64,000 nt of DNA, from positions 1 through 64,000 of the forward strand of contig JAQBQB010000026.1 of assembly GCA_028287235.1 (NCBI GenBank). The letters are read 5' to 3'. The notes under the pieces were generated by a model that was given only the letters and a program-made list of their open reading frames with translations, ran no database searches and was not told the origin of the DNA. This document shows positions 17,259 to 26,467 of the stretch, piece by piece. The stretch is from Gemmatimonadota bacterium (GTDB lineage: Bacteria; Gemmatimonadota; Gemmatimonadetes; Gemmatimonadales; Gemmatimonadaceae). The position numbers and the translations under genes are program-made. Numbering within the stretch: position 1 is the first letter of the stretch; every line of letters begins with the position of its first letter.

Positions 17259-18676
17259 GGACGAATTCCGAGATCGAGGAGCATGGACGGCGTGAGATTG
17301 AGGCCCTTTCGCACTTCGGGGGCGAGCAGCACGCCGGTGACGTGCGGCTTGCCGATGATGTACTTGGCGGCGTACGCCTGAAGGTTCGCCGGCGTCTGCT
17401 TGGCCATTGTGTCGACGTAGCCGAAGAAATAGTCGAGGCCCGTGACAGCCCACCAGAAGCCGAGTTGCTGTGCGAAGCCCGAGGCGCGCTCGAGACTGGC
17501 CGTCGTCGACACGATGCGGTGCTGCTTCACGGCGCTGAGCTCTTCGGCCGAGTAGTAGCCGGGATCGTTGAGCTTCTGAATCTCGTCACGCAACGCGGCG
17601 AGCGCTTCTTTCAGCCGCCCCGGCGAGGTCTCGCCTTCGATCGTGATGGGACCGCTCTGATTGAGCGTGTAGTAGTTCACGACAACCGAGTGAAAGAGGC
17701 CGCTGTCGACCAACCGGCGCTGAAAGCGCGAGCCGGGAAGATTGAGCACGTCGGAAAACACGTCGGCTGCGTAGGTCGAGGCGGGATCCTTCGTGGCGCT
17801 CGGGCCCTGCCATTGGAGCATCAACATCACGCTTCCAAACGGCTGCTCGACGATGATCGCCGTGTCCTTCTTGAGGGCTGGAATGGGCGGAACGGGATCG
17901 GCGACGGCCGGATCGGCGCCGCGTTTCCAAGTTCCGAAGAGGGCGCGCGCCATTGAAAACGCCTTTTCGGGCGCGATGTCGCCGGTGATGATGATCGCGG
18001 TGTTGTTCGGGACGTAATAGCGCTTTTGGATGAAGCGCATCTTCTCGGGCGTCGTCGTTTTGATGATCGCCCGCTCCCCGAGCGGATTCTTTCGGCTCCA
18101 CGCCGTGGTCCAGAGCGCCTTGCCCATCGCGGTGGTGAACTGGAAGAACGGGCTCGACTCGTTTCGGTCGTACTCCCCGATCACCACTTCGCGCTCACTC
18201 TCGAGTTCGTCCTTGCGAAACAACGGATCGATCAGCGCGGCGGCGAGAAACTTCATTCCCCCTTCGGCGCTGTCGGCAGGCACGGTGAGATAGTAGTTGA
18301 CCCGCTCTTCGCTCGTCGTGCCGTTGAACTCCGCTCCGAGCTCCGAGGCGCGCGCCACGAAGTCGTCAGGGTTGGCGAACAGCCTGTTTGCCTTGAAGAA
18401 CATGTGCTCGTACAGGTGCGAGAGCCCCTCGTACTCGGGGCCCTGCGTGAACGAGCCGTTCTTGACGTCGGCCTCGATCGTGACGAGCGGAACGCCGCGA
18501 TTCGGCACGACGATGACCTCGAGCCCGTTGGGAAGCGTCGTCCGCTGGATCCGGCGCTCCAGCTCGGCTCGCTGAGCTCCCGCGATGCACGAAATGGAGA
18601 GCAGCAGCGCCAGCGCGCTCGCTCGAAACGTGCGAGAGCGCGTGGCTGAGCGCGGTAGCGTCTCGAGGTCATCCAT
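17255..18676 (-). CDS. Active M16-family zinc peptidase, exported
   Basis: 473 residues from ATG at 18676 (a second in-frame ATG at 18697 is possible and would overlap the murB start codon on the other strand). The signal peptide is followed by the inverted zinc motif HLYEH at residues 87-91 (GLSHLYEHMFFKANRLF) and the distal Glu in ESEREVVIGEYDR. The C-terminal half carries the usual non-catalytic M16 repeat. It is coupled by GTGA overlap to the inactive partner downstream. The pair probably degrades peptides in the periplasm; substrate unknown. Confidence 0.85.
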   Translation of the reverse strand: MDDLETLPRSATRSRTFRASALALLLSISCIAGAQRAELERRIQRTTLPNGLEVIVVPNRGVPLVTIEADVKNGSFTQGPEYEGLSHLYEHMFFKANRLFANPDDFVARASELGAEFNGTTSEERVNYYLTVPADSAEGGMKFLAAALIDPLFRKDELESEREVVIGEYDRNESSPFFQFTTAMGKALWTTAWSRKNPLGERAIIKTTTPEKMRFIQKRYYVPNNTAIIITGDIAPEKAFSMARALFGTWKRGADPAVADPVPPIPALKKDTAIIVEQPFGSVMLMLQWQGPSATKDPASTYAADVFSDVLNLPGSRFQRRLVDSGLFHSVVVNYYTLNQSGPITIEGETSPGRLKEALAALRDEIQKLNDPGYYSAEELSAVKQHRIVSTTASLERASGFAQQLGFWWAVTGLDYFFGYVDTMAKQTPANLQAYAAKYIIGKPHVTGVLLAPEVRKGLNLTPSMLLDLGIRP

Positions 18677-18695
18677 AGTTTCTTTCAGCCTCACC

Positions 18696-19652
18696 ATGTC
18701 CAGTCCAGATCCGAAGGCAATTGAACGCGTAGCGTTGCGCCTCGACGCGGCCCACGTTCGCCGCAACGAGCCCCTGGCTCCATACACGACGTTCAAGATT
18801 GGCGGTCCTGCCGATCTCTTCTTTGAAGCTACGTCCGCCGACGCGCTTGCGAATGCCGTGCTCGCGGCCCGCGAGCACGATGTACCCTATTTCGTGCTGG
18901 GCCTAGGGGCCAACGTCTTGATCGGCGACCGCGGGTTTCGCGGTGTGGTCATTCGAAACACCGCCCGCGCACATGAGTTCCGCGAGGCCGGCAACGCCTG
19001 CCAGCTGTGGACGGAAAGCGGCGCGATCGTCAAGGATCTCATCCAGGAGTCGGTGGCGCGCGGCTGGTCGGGGTTGGAGCACTATGTCGGAATACCGAGC
19101 ACCGTGGGCGGCGCAATCTGGCAGAATCTCCACTTCCTCTCGCCGGCGCCCGAACGCGAGCGGACGATGTTCATCGCCGAGGTGTTCGAGTCGTGCGATA
19201 TCCTGTCCGAGGAAAACGAGCGGAAGACCGTTGACGCGGGCTACGTCGGATTCGGATACGACGACACAGTGTTCCATCACCGCCGGGACATCGTGCTGTC
19301 CGCAACATTCACGCTGGCGCGCGCCGACCAGGAAGTGCTGCAGCGCATTCTCCAGGAGAACCTCAGCTGGCGCGGGAGCAAGCACCCCTGGCTCGAATGG
19401 CATCCGAGCGCCGGCTCGATCTTCAAGAAGAAGGAAGGGGTGGGGGCGGGACGTTTGGTCGATCAGTGCGGCCTCAAGGGGCACCGCCACGGCGGGGCAC
19501 AGATCTCCCATATGCACGCGAACATCATGATCAATCTCGGGAACGCCACGGCGAAAGATGTGCGCGAGCTGATCTCGATCGCGCAATCCACCGTCGAGAA
19601 GGAATGCGGCGTGCACCTCGAGCCGGAGATTGGGTTCATCGGAGAGTTTTGA
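18696..19652 (+). CDS. murB: UDP-N-acetylmuramate dehydrogenase
   Basis: 318 residues. A FAD enzyme of peptidoglycan precursor synthesis that reduces the enolpyruvyl group to lactyl. Family landmarks: NEPLAPYTTFKIGGPADLFF, VLGLGANVLIGDRGFRGVVI, GIPSTVGGAI, SAGSIFKKKEGVGAGRLVDQ, CGLKGHRHGGAQISHMHANI and the C-terminal PEIGFIGEF with the catalytic Glu. It starts ATG at 18696, back to back with the M16 operon. No dcw-cluster genes are next to it. Confidence 0.9.
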   Translation: MSSPDPKAIERVALRLDAAHVRRNEPLAPYTTFKIGGPADLFFEATSADALANAVLAAREHDVPYFVLGLGANVLIGDRGFRGVVIRNTARAHEFREAGNACQLWTESGAIVKDLIQESVARGWSGLEHYVGIPSTVGGAIWQNLHFLSPAPERERTMFIAEVFESCDILSEENERKTVDAGYVGFGYDDTVFHHRRDIVLSATFTLARADQEVLQRILQENLSWRGSKHPWLEWHPSAGSIFKKKEGVGAGRLVDQCGLKGHRHGGAQISHMHANIMINLGNATAKDVRELISIAQSTVEKECGVHLEPEIGFIGEF

Positions 19653-19677
19653 TCCGGCACCCGCTCGCTCGCGTCGA

Positions 19678-21816
19678 CTAGAAGATTCCACCGAAGCCGA
19701 ACACGAGCTTCCAGGGCGCGGGCCTGTCGACAGGACGCGCGACCCCGATGTGCACGATGTCGGAAAACAACGTGATTCCTCCGCCGACCGTCGCGCGAAC
19801 TCCGTGCGTCGGCTCGGACACGGGCGTTGAGCTCCAGCCGGCACCGAGTTGTTGTGCCGCGCGACGCGCGCCGGGAGACGAAAGCTCGGTCCATCCGCCT
19901 TGCGCGCTTACCGCGACCCCGGGGCTTACCCCGGGCAGAAAGTAGTTGCGCCATACGTGAATCGGCCGTTCCCAGACGCGGAAACGGTAGCTCGCGAACG
20001 TACGAAAAAGCGCGGCTCGATCTCCAGCGAACTGCTTGTATTCATAACCAGGCAGTGTCTGGTCGCCGCCCAGCTCGAAGAGTTGTTGGGGCGGAGGGTT
20101 CGCGCCGAGGAGCATGCCGCCGTCGGCGTGCGCTGAGATGGACAGTGGGCCGAGGTACCGCCGCGCCGAGAGCCCGAGCTCCGCGCGCTGCCAGTCGATA
20201 TCGCCCGACGCGGCCTCGTAATGGGCGCGGAGGCCGACGCCGGGTGTCACGAAATCGCCGGTCACGTTCGGGTGAATCTCGAGCTCCGCACTGCCGAGCA
20301 CGTATCGTCCTTCAGCAACTCCGCGGTTCTGACGAAACGCGCTACCGCCGTGAAATAGACCGTACGACAATCGGGAGTGTTCGCCGCGGTCGTCCGCGAC
20401 ACCCAGTTGCACGGTCGCCAAGCCGGCGTCGACCGATCCCAGAATGCGCGTCAACGAGAACATCGCGCTGCGGCGGTCGACGTAGTCGTAGTTGTCGACG
20501 GAGCTGAGCAGCGCGCCAAATCCGGGATCGTCGCTGAGCGGGGGCGTGAAGTCGTTCGTCGTCGGCAGCGCTCGCTCCGCGCGGAGCCCAAGAATGTTCT
20601 GTCCCCGATGATACGAGACGAATGCACCGCCGCGCGCCGTCTGCTCCGTCCACGCCCACCCCACATTCACACCGGCGGACAAGCCGGGCGCCACATTCCG
20701 GAAATCCACCGACGGCGCGACGCCCGTGAACAATCCTTCGACGCGATTGAACCGCAAAATACGGCCGGTGGTGTTTGGAAAGAGGTTGAGCCGTGGCGGT
20801 CCGTCGGTGCGCCAGATGTCCGGCGCCATGTCGTCGAAATCGTCGGAGTGAACCGAGTTGCTCTGAACGCCGATCCCGTGCTGCCAGCCCGTGTACGCGC
20901 TCACGCTGTCCCCTGGCGCCCAGGTCACACGAACGCGGAGGCTGTCGTTGAACGCGGTGATGACGCCAGCCGTGTCGTTCACGGCGATCCCGCTGATGTT
21001 CGAGACGAGCCGAAAGATCGGACGCGTGGCGCCGAAGAACGGAAACGCCGCTTGGAACTCCGTTCGTTGGAACGCCGGCAGCCAGTATTTCCCGTCGACT
21101 TCGGCGTTTACGAATTCCGCGTACGCAACGGCGACCACCATCCGCCGCAGGATCGCGTCACGCGCACTCGGCTCTCCGCCGGCAATGACGAACTGCCCGC
21201 GCATGCGTATGATCTGCGAGCGGGTGGCGTCGAGATCGATCTCGCCGTCAAACGCAGCGAGGCGGGTGGGACCGGTGATGTTTGGATGCACGCGCACCCG
21301 GACCATGGGAATGCTCCGCGCACCCGATCGCAGAATGGCAACCGTGTCGCCGCCCGTGAACCGATAGTACTTGTCGCGATCGGCGGCGAACGGATGAACG
21401 GCGATCAAGGTGTCGTCGGCCGGCCGGTCGCGCGTGAAATACGTGCCGAGGGAGAGACGCTCGCCGTACAACGACGGCACCGTCCACGCGCGAACGATGC
21501 TGAGCGTGGAATATGGAACGCCGACGCTCTGCGACCGATACCCGACGACGTGCAAATCGTATCGGCCGATCCGCCTCCAGTCGGCGGTCGTCGCCATCTG
21601 CTCGATCTCCGCGCTGTGCTCGCGACCGAGTGTGTCGCGAATGAGCAGCGAGATCTCCGTCTCGATGTGACTGCGGTACGACCGCAGCGCCGGCGGTGGT
21701 TCGTGGTTGGCGATCGCCGCCGCCGCGACCGCGTCGCGGAGCGCGGCCGAGGAGTATGTGGAATCGCGAGCGGGCGTCGCGATGGCCAGCTGCGCACAAA
21801 CGATGAAGCTCAGCAT
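19678..21816 (-). CDS. Outer-membrane Omp85-type barrel protein
   Basis: 712 residues with a short signal peptide (MLSFIVCAQLAIATPA). The N-terminal half has a carboxypeptidase-regulatory/DUF5686-like feel (beta-rich, with RTEFQAAFPFFGATRPIF in the middle). The C-terminal 350 residues form a barrel and contain the Omp85 signature region LGGDQTLPGYEYKQFAGDRA followed by FASYRFRVW. The protein ends in Phe (FGFGGIF). Insertase, lipase-export or assembly roles are all possible. It lies 24 bases after the ABC-F gene on the same strand, so the two are probably co-transcribed. Confidence 0.7.
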   Translation of the reverse strand: MLSFIVCAQLAIATPARDSTYSSAALRDAVAAAAIANHEPPPALRSYRSHIETEISLLIRDTLGREHSAEIEQMATTADWRRIGRYDLHVVGYRSQSVGVPYSTLSIVRAWTVPSLYGERLSLGTYFTRDRPADDTLIAVHPFAADRDKYYRFTGGDTVAILRSGARSIPMVRVRVHPNITGPTRLAAFDGEIDLDATRSQIIRMRGQFVIAGGEPSARDAILRRMVVAVAYAEFVNAEVDGKYWLPAFQRTEFQAAFPFFGATRPIFRLVSNISGIAVNDTAGVITAFNDSLRVRVTWAPGDSVSAYTGWQHGIGVQSNSVHSDDFDDMAPDIWRTDGPPRLNLFPNTTGRILRFNRVEGLFTGVAPSVDFRNVAPGLSAGVNVGWAWTEQTARGGAFVSYHRGQNILGLRAERALPTTNDFTPPLSDDPGFGALLSSVDNYDYVDRRSAMFSLTRILGSVDAGLATVQLGVADDRGEHSRLSYGLFHGGSAFRQNRGVAEGRYVLGSAELEIHPNVTGDFVTPGVGLRAHYEAASGDIDWQRAELGLSARRYLGPLSISAHADGGMLLGANPPPQQLFELGGDQTLPGYEYKQFAGDRAALFRTFASYRFRVWERPIHVWRNYFLPGVSPGVAVSAQGGWTELSSPGARRAAQQLGAGWSSTPVSEPTHGVRATVGGGITLFSDIVHIGVARPVDRPAPWKLVFGFGGIF

Positions 21817-21840
21817 TCGCTTGAAGGGGAGGTTCGCTCC

Positions 21841-23787
21841 TTACGAGCTTTCGGTCACCAAAGTGTCGAGGACTTCCGTGGCCGTACCCCAATCGTTCAG
21901 GGCGCGCTCCAGTTGAGGCTTCACCCGCTCCAGCTCGATGCCCAGATCTTTCGCGCGGGATACGCCGTTCGGCTTCGTATACAGCTCCGGATCTTCGAGC
22001 TCCGTGGTCAGCTTGTCGATGCGCGCTTCGAGGTTCTGAATCTCTAATTCCAGATCACTCACACGCCGCTCGGCAGCCCGGCGCGCGTTTCGCGTCTCGT
22101 TCGACGACGGTTCGCGTCGCGGCATTTTCTTTTTTTCCTGTACGCGGCGCAACGCCTCGTCCTCCGACGCGCGCACCGAAGCCGCGTGCTGCCGCTCCGA
22201 CGACACGATCTCCCATTCCGCGAAGTTGCCGTCGAAATCGGTCACGTGACGGTCGTGCAACACCCACAGGCGTGTGGTCAGCGCGCGCAACAGGGCGCGG
22301 TCGTGGCTCACGAGCAGCACCGTGCCGTCGTACTGCTCGATCGCGTCCTCGAGCGCCTCGATCGACTCGACGTCGAGGTGGTTCGTCGGCTCGTCCAGAA
22401 TGAGGAGGTTGGCACGGCTCAACATCAACATCGCCAACGCGATCCGCGCGCGCTCACCGCCCGAGAGCGTATCGGCGCGCCGCTGCACCTCGTCTCCGGA
22501 AAAGCCGAAGCGCCCGAGATGTCCCTGCACGAGCCGCCGGTCCCACGTCGGACGAAGGTCGTTGATGACCTCGAACAACGTCTTGTCGAGCGGCACCTGG
22601 GTCATGTCCTGGCGGTAATAGCCCACCGTGATGCCGCCGCCGATCTTCAGCTCCCCGCTCGAAATGGGATGCTCCCCCATGAGCGTGCGAATCAGCGTGG
22701 ATTTCCCGGAGCCGTTGGGCCCGAGCAGCCCGAGTGTGTCGCCGCGCATCAGCGTGGCTTTGAGATCCTTCACCAGCACGCGGTCGGGCACCTCGATCGT
22801 CGCGCGCTCGGCCGCCACCACGCGGTCACCGCCGCGCTCGGCCACCTCGAAGCGCACCGACATCGTGCCGTCTCCGCCAATCGGCGCGCTGAGTCGCGGC
22901 ATACGAGCCAGCAGCTTCCGGCGGCCCTTGGCCTGCTTGCTGTTCTGACCCGCGAGATTGCGCGCGATGTAATCCTGTTCGCTGGCGACTTTTCTTTCCT
23001 GCTTCTCGAACTGACGCTGTTGCGTGAGCCTCCGCAGCTCGCGTTGCTCGATGAATGCCTGGTAGCCGCCAGTGTATGGCGTCGCGCTGTCCCCCTCGAA
23101 GTGGAGGACGTGATCGACGACCACCGCCAGAAACGCGCGGTCGTGGCTGATGAGCAGCACCGTGGCGCTCACCGACGCGAGGTATTCTTCCAGCCAACGC
23201 GTCGTCTCCAGATCGAGATGGTTCGTCGGCTCGTCGAGCAGCAGCACGTCGGCGGGACTCACGAGCTGCCGTGCGAGACCGAGCCGGCCGCGTTCGCCGC
23301 CGCTGAGCGTCGCCACGAGCGCCGTGCGGGCGGCCGCCGGATCGAAGCCGAGTCCGTGGAGCACCGCGTCGACACGTGGTGCGATGGTGTAGCCGCCTTC
23401 GCGCTCGAACCGCTCGAGGTCGCGGCCGTAGCGATCCATGGCGGCTTCGCTGTGGTCATGCTCCAGCTGCGCGGCCTGCTCGACGAGCGACTTCTCTAGC
23501 GCGAGCAGGTCGGCGAATTGTCCCGCCGCCGCTTCCCACACCGTCACGGCGCCGCCGAAATCTCGATGCTGCTCGAGCAGCGTGACGCGAAGGTTCGGCT
23601 GCCGCGAGATCTGTCCGCGTGTCGGGGTCACCTCGCCGGTGAGCAGCCGGAAGAGCGTCGTCTTCCCGGTACCGTTCCGGCCGATGATTCCCCACCGGTC
23701 GCCGGCGCCGACGGTGAACGTGATGTCCTTGAAGAGCAGCGTGGCGCCGAACTCGACGCTCACCGCGGAAAAGGAAAGCTGCGTCAC
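21841..23787 (-). CDS. ABC-F family ATPase
   Basis: 648 residues with two ABC domains and no membrane segments. Walker A sequences are GRNGTGKTT (about residue 37) and GPNGSGKST (about 357). Signatures LSGGERGRLGLARQL and LSGGERARIALAML and two DEPTNHLDLE/DEPTNHLDVE Walker B motifs are clear. The inter-domain linker (QRQFEKQERKVASEQDYIAR) is the ribosome-contacting arm, and a C-terminal coiled coil of about 80 residues follows, as in Uup-type proteins. It likely acts on ribosomes or replication-linked structures. GTG start overlaps the stop of the small ArsC-like gene. Confidence 0.9.
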   Translation of the reverse strand: MTQLSFSAVSVEFGATLLFKDITFTVGAGDRWGIIGRNGTGKTTLFRLLTGEVTPTRGQISRQPNLRVTLLEQHRDFGGAVTVWEAAAGQFADLLALEKSLVEQAAQLEHDHSEAAMDRYGRDLERFEREGGYTIAPRVDAVLHGLGFDPAAARTALVATLSGGERGRLGLARQLVSPADVLLLDEPTNHLDLETTRWLEEYLASVSATVLLISHDRAFLAVVVDHVLHFEGDSATPYTGGYQAFIEQRELRRLTQQRQFEKQERKVASEQDYIARNLAGQNSKQAKGRRKLLARMPRLSAPIGGDGTMSVRFEVAERGGDRVVAAERATIEVPDRVLVKDLKATLMRGDTLGLLGPNGSGKSTLIRTLMGEHPISSGELKIGGGITVGYYRQDMTQVPLDKTLFEVINDLRPTWDRRLVQGHLGRFGFSGDEVQRRADTLSGGERARIALAMLMLSRANLLILDEPTNHLDVESIEALEDAIEQYDGTVLLVSHDRALLRALTTRLWVLHDRHVTDFDGNFAEWEIVSSERQHAASVRASEDEALRRVQEKKKMPRREPSSNETRNARRAAERRVSDLELEIQNLEARIDKLTTELEDPELYTKPNGVSRAKDLGIELERVKPQLERALNDWGTATEVLDTLVTESS

Positions 23788-24131
23788 TTGCCCGTCCAGT
23801 CTTTCCAGTCTTGCTCGGCCAGCCCAACGGTGAGCGCGTTTCCGTTGCGCACCAACGGCATCCGAAGGATCAACGGTTCGTCGATCAACCGCTCCAACCA
23901 GCGCTCGTCCGAGAGACGGGCGTGGCGCAGTCCCAACTCTTCATACCGCTTCGATTCCTTATCGATGAGCCGGTCCAACCCGAACTTTTGCACGAATCGC
24001 TTGAGCTCCCCGAGTGATGCCGCACGTTCATTCATATCGACAAAGTGGGTCTTTACCCTGCGCTCCGCGAAGAACCGGAGTGCTTTCCGTGTGTCCGCGC
24101 TCTTCTTTACGCCAAATACTTGAACTTCCAT
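23784..24131 (-). CDS. ArsC/Spx-family protein without catalytic cysteines
   Basis: 115 residues, thioredoxin-like ArsC/Spx fold. The N-terminal strand-loop MEVQVFGVKKSADTRKAL aligns with the CxxC loop of Spx (CTSCRKA), but the positions read S-A-D-T, and the whole protein has no cysteine. The C-terminal DEPLILRMPLVRNGNALTVG matches the ArsC end. Arsenate reduction is therefore unlikely; a regulatory or structural role as in RNA-polymerase-binding Spx relatives is possible. It starts ATG at 24131, 30 bases from the divergent hydrolase gene, and is coupled to the ABC-F gene by GTGA. Confidence 0.72.
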   Translation of the reverse strand: MEVQVFGVKKSADTRKALRFFAERRVKTHFVDMNERAASLGELKRFVQKFGLDRLIDKESKRYEELGLRHARLSDERWLERLIDEPLILRMPLVRNGNALTVGLAEQDWKDWTGK

Positions 24132-24161
24132 CGGTGAGTTCTGGCTGTTATTGATCGCTTC

Positions 24162-25172
24162 GTGTCCAACCGCCGCAGCGAGTATATCTACCACCCCGCA
24201 TGGTGGGTACCGGGCCCCCACGGACAAACGCTGTGGGGAAAGTTCTTTCGCCCGCGCCCGGCTTTGCCAATCCGAGCTGAACGGTGGCAGACGCCCGATG
24301 GAGATTTCATCGATCTTCACCGGCTCGGCGGACCCCACGGCGCGCCGCGACTCCTGTTCCTTCACGGCCTCGAAGGGACCGTTCGGTCGCACTATGTATC
24401 CGGGTTCTTCGAGCAAGCGAAAGATCGCGGGTGGGCGGCCGATTTGCTGATCTTTCGCGGGTGTGGCGATGAACCCAATCGCGCGCCGCGCTTTTATCAT
24501 TCCGGCGAGACGTCGGACCTCGCCTTCGTGCTCGACCGAATTCTCAACGAGCATTCCGACAGCCCCGTCGTTCTCGCCGGTGTCTCGCTCGGCGGGAATG
24601 TCCTCCTCAAGTTCTTGGGCGAGCAGGGCAGCGCGCTGTCCAACCGTATCAGAGCGGCCGCGGCCGTATCCGTTCCGTTCGACCTCGAGCGCGGGTGCCG
24701 ATTCATTTCGACCGGATTTTCGCGAATCTACGATCGACATTTTCTGAACACGCTGCGCGTGAAAGCGTTGGCGAAGCTCGATCGATACCCGGGTCTCTTC
24801 GACCCGGCGCAACTGGAACGGGCCGAGTCGATCTATGACTTTGACGACGCGGTGACAGCACCGGTTCACGGTTTCGCGGACGCGCACGACTACTACCATA
24901 AGTCCAGCTCTGTTCGCTGGATCGACCGGGTCTCGGTTCCAACCTTACTGCTGAGCGCGATCGACGACCCGTTCTTGCCGGCAGAGGTTCTGGACGAAGT
25001 TCGGTCGATTGCGCGCGACAATTCGCACCTCACGCTGGAGTTCACGGCGCACGGCGGCCATGTTGGCTTCGTGGGCGGGCGTTGGCCGTGGCGTCCGTTC
25101 TACTATGCGGAATGGCGCGCATGCGAGTTTCTCGCCGCCGCGCTCGGCGCGGACGGAACCGCGCGCCCGTGA
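24162..25172 (+). CDS. YheT-like alpha/beta hydrolase
   Basis: 336 residues, GTG start at 24162. The opening YIYHPAWWVPGPHGQTLWGK is the characteristic N-terminus of YheT/ABHD1-3-type hydrolases. LLFLHGLEGT supplies the oxyanion region, GVSLGG the nucleophile Ser142, IDDPFLP the acid and HGGHVGF the His. Members act on esters of lipids or similar hydrophobic substrates; this one's substrate is unknown. No signal peptide, so it is cytosolic. Confidence 0.85.
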   Translation: MSNRRSEYIYHPAWWVPGPHGQTLWGKFFRPRPALPIRAERWQTPDGDFIDLHRLGGPHGAPRLLFLHGLEGTVRSHYVSGFFEQAKDRGWAADLLIFRGCGDEPNRAPRFYHSGETSDLAFVLDRILNEHSDSPVVLAGVSLGGNVLLKFLGEQGSALSNRIRAAAAVSVPFDLERGCRFISTGFSRIYDRHFLNTLRVKALAKLDRYPGLFDPAQLERAESIYDFDDAVTAPVHGFADAHDYYHKSSSVRWIDRVSVPTLLLSAIDDPFLPAEVLDEVRSIARDNSHLTLEFTAHGGHVGFVGGRWPWRPFYYAEWRACEFLAAALGADGTARP

Positions 25173-25244
25173 CGATTACATTCCGGAATTGAGAGCGCGC
25201 CTACCCATGGGGAGTTCCATGTCGCTTCCAGCCGACCGTATCGC

Positions 25245-25775
25245 ATGACCATTCTCTACCTCGCCAGCTTCATCGGCGGGCTGCTGTTGGCAGTCGGCGT
25301 AATGATCTTTGGAGTTGAACGGCCCCGAGCGTTGCACCCGTCGGGCGAGCGCTCGTTTCGCCTCTCTCCGGCGCCAATCGGGGCGTTCGCTGTGATGTTC
25401 GGCATTGCGGGGTACATCCTGTCGCGCCGCGGAGGCGCCAGTGTCGCGATGACGGTCGTCATTGCCGCGGTCGCAGGCATCGTTGCATCGATGACGACTG
25501 CACGGCTCGTGCGGAAATGGTGGGCGGTGACGCCCGAGCACGAAGTGGAGGACGAGCGCTACATCTTGCAGGGCCACCTCGCTCGTGTGACGAAACCGAT
25601 CGACGCGGGCGTTGATGGAGAGGTGGTGTTCGAGGTCGAAAACGAACGTCGCGTGCTACGCGCGCGTAACTTCGACGAGGGCGCACTTCCCGAAGGAACC
25701 GACGTCGTGATCGAGCGCATCGAAGACGACGTCGCGTACGTCGAGGCGTGGCAGGAAGTGGAGAAGCGACTGTAG
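25245..25775 (+). CDS. NfeD-like membrane protein
   Basis: 176 residues. Membrane segments at about 3-23, 46-60 and 67-86 are followed by a soluble beta-rich C-terminal domain (YILQGHLARVTKPIDAGVDG ... GTDVVIERIEDDVAYVEAW) with the look of the NfeD OB-fold. NfeD proteins usually partner with stomatin/flotillin-type proteins, but none is adjacent. The ATG at 25245 directly follows a short spacer. The next gene, a small zinc-ribbon membrane protein, begins 22 bases later and is likely in the same unit. Confidence 0.65.
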   Translation: MTILYLASFIGGLLLAVGVMIFGVERPRALHPSGERSFRLSPAPIGAFAVMFGIAGYILSRRGGASVAMTVVIAAVAGIVASMTTARLVRKWWAVTPEHEVEDERYILQGHLARVTKPIDAGVDGEVVFEVENERRVLRARNFDEGALPEGTDVVIERIEDDVAYVEAWQEVEKRL

Positions 25776-25797
25776 CGACCGTAGGAGAGGTGACGCG

Positions 25798-26076
25798 ATG
25801 TGGGACGCCGTACTCTGTATTCTGATCATCGGCGGCTTTTTCATACTGCGCGCAGTCCTTGCCACGGTCTTTTTCTTCTATCTGCTCCCCGAAGGCGACC
25901 ACTGCCCCAACTGTGACGCGGTCACGGTGCGCGTGCAGTCGCGCGGATGGAACGTGCTGCTCCCCCGGTTTCGCACGAGCTGGTGTTACGAGTGCGGCTG
26001 GCACGGGCTGCTGCGAAATGGACCGCTGACGCCCACGAAGCCGTCAGAGTCGCTCACCGAGCACGGACCGCCGTAG
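25798..26076 (+). CDS. Small membrane protein with zinc-ribbon motif
   Basis: 92 residues with a strong ribosome site (AGGAGAGG) before the ATG. One membrane helix spans about residues 5-29. It is followed by CPNC (about 36-39) and CYEC (about 63-66), a four-cysteine zinc ribbon, then a Pro/Thr tail. It may sense or anchor something at the inner membrane. No family is recognised. Confidence 0.65.
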   Translation: MWDAVLCILIIGGFFILRAVLATVFFFYLLPEGDHCPNCDAVTVRVQSRGWNVLLPRFRTSWCYECGWHGLLRNGPLTPTKPSESLTEHGPP

Positions 26077-26079
26077 GCC

Positions 26080-26370
26080 TCACCGAGCGGAAACGAGGAT
26101 CTTGAGCCAGTCCGGCCAGTTGCCCGTCAACTCGAAGAAGTCGTCGAAGTAGACGAGTCCCATTCCTTCGAGCTCGCTGATCAGATCGCCGAGCGCGTCT
26201 CCGTCAGTACCATAGATCGGGCCGATCGCGACCAGCTCGCCCTCCACGGCGAATTCCTCGGGCGTCAGGCCAAGGCGCTCGTCGAGCGCGGCGCGACTCA
26301 AGCCGCTCGATTCGTATGCGGCGCGTCGGAGGAAGAGAGTGGGTGCGCCGGTAGCGACTGTGATGGCCAT
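26080..26370 (-). CDS. Small acidic protein of unknown function
   Basis: 96 residues; ATG at 26370 is chosen for the GGAG site nine bases upstream. The sequence is helical with an acidic centre (RLGLTPEEFAVEGELVAIGP, then GDALGDLISELEGMGLVYFD) and an aromatic C-terminal patch. The N-terminal LFLRRAAYESSGLSRAALDE could be part of a small DNA- or protein-binding helix pair. No signal peptide or known domain is seen. It is convergent with the zinc-ribbon gene and divergent from mnmG. Confidence 0.6.
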   Translation of the reverse strand: MAITVATGAPTLFLRRAAYESSGLSRAALDERLGLTPEEFAVEGELVAIGPIYGTDGDALGDLISELEGMGLVYFDDFFELTGNWPDWLKILVSAR

Positions 26371-26467
26371 GATGACAACTCCGTGAATTGCGGTGTGGTG
26401 CGGTCTGCAATATAGGCGAGACAAGCGCACAGCTCCCCTAGGCCTTTGCGCGACCGTACCTTTCGGA

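Noticed and set aside
22241-22250. GTCACGTGAC palindrome in the ABC-F gene as a parS site
   Set aside because: Shares only the CACGTG core, lies inside a coding sequence and differs from the paired sites near parA.
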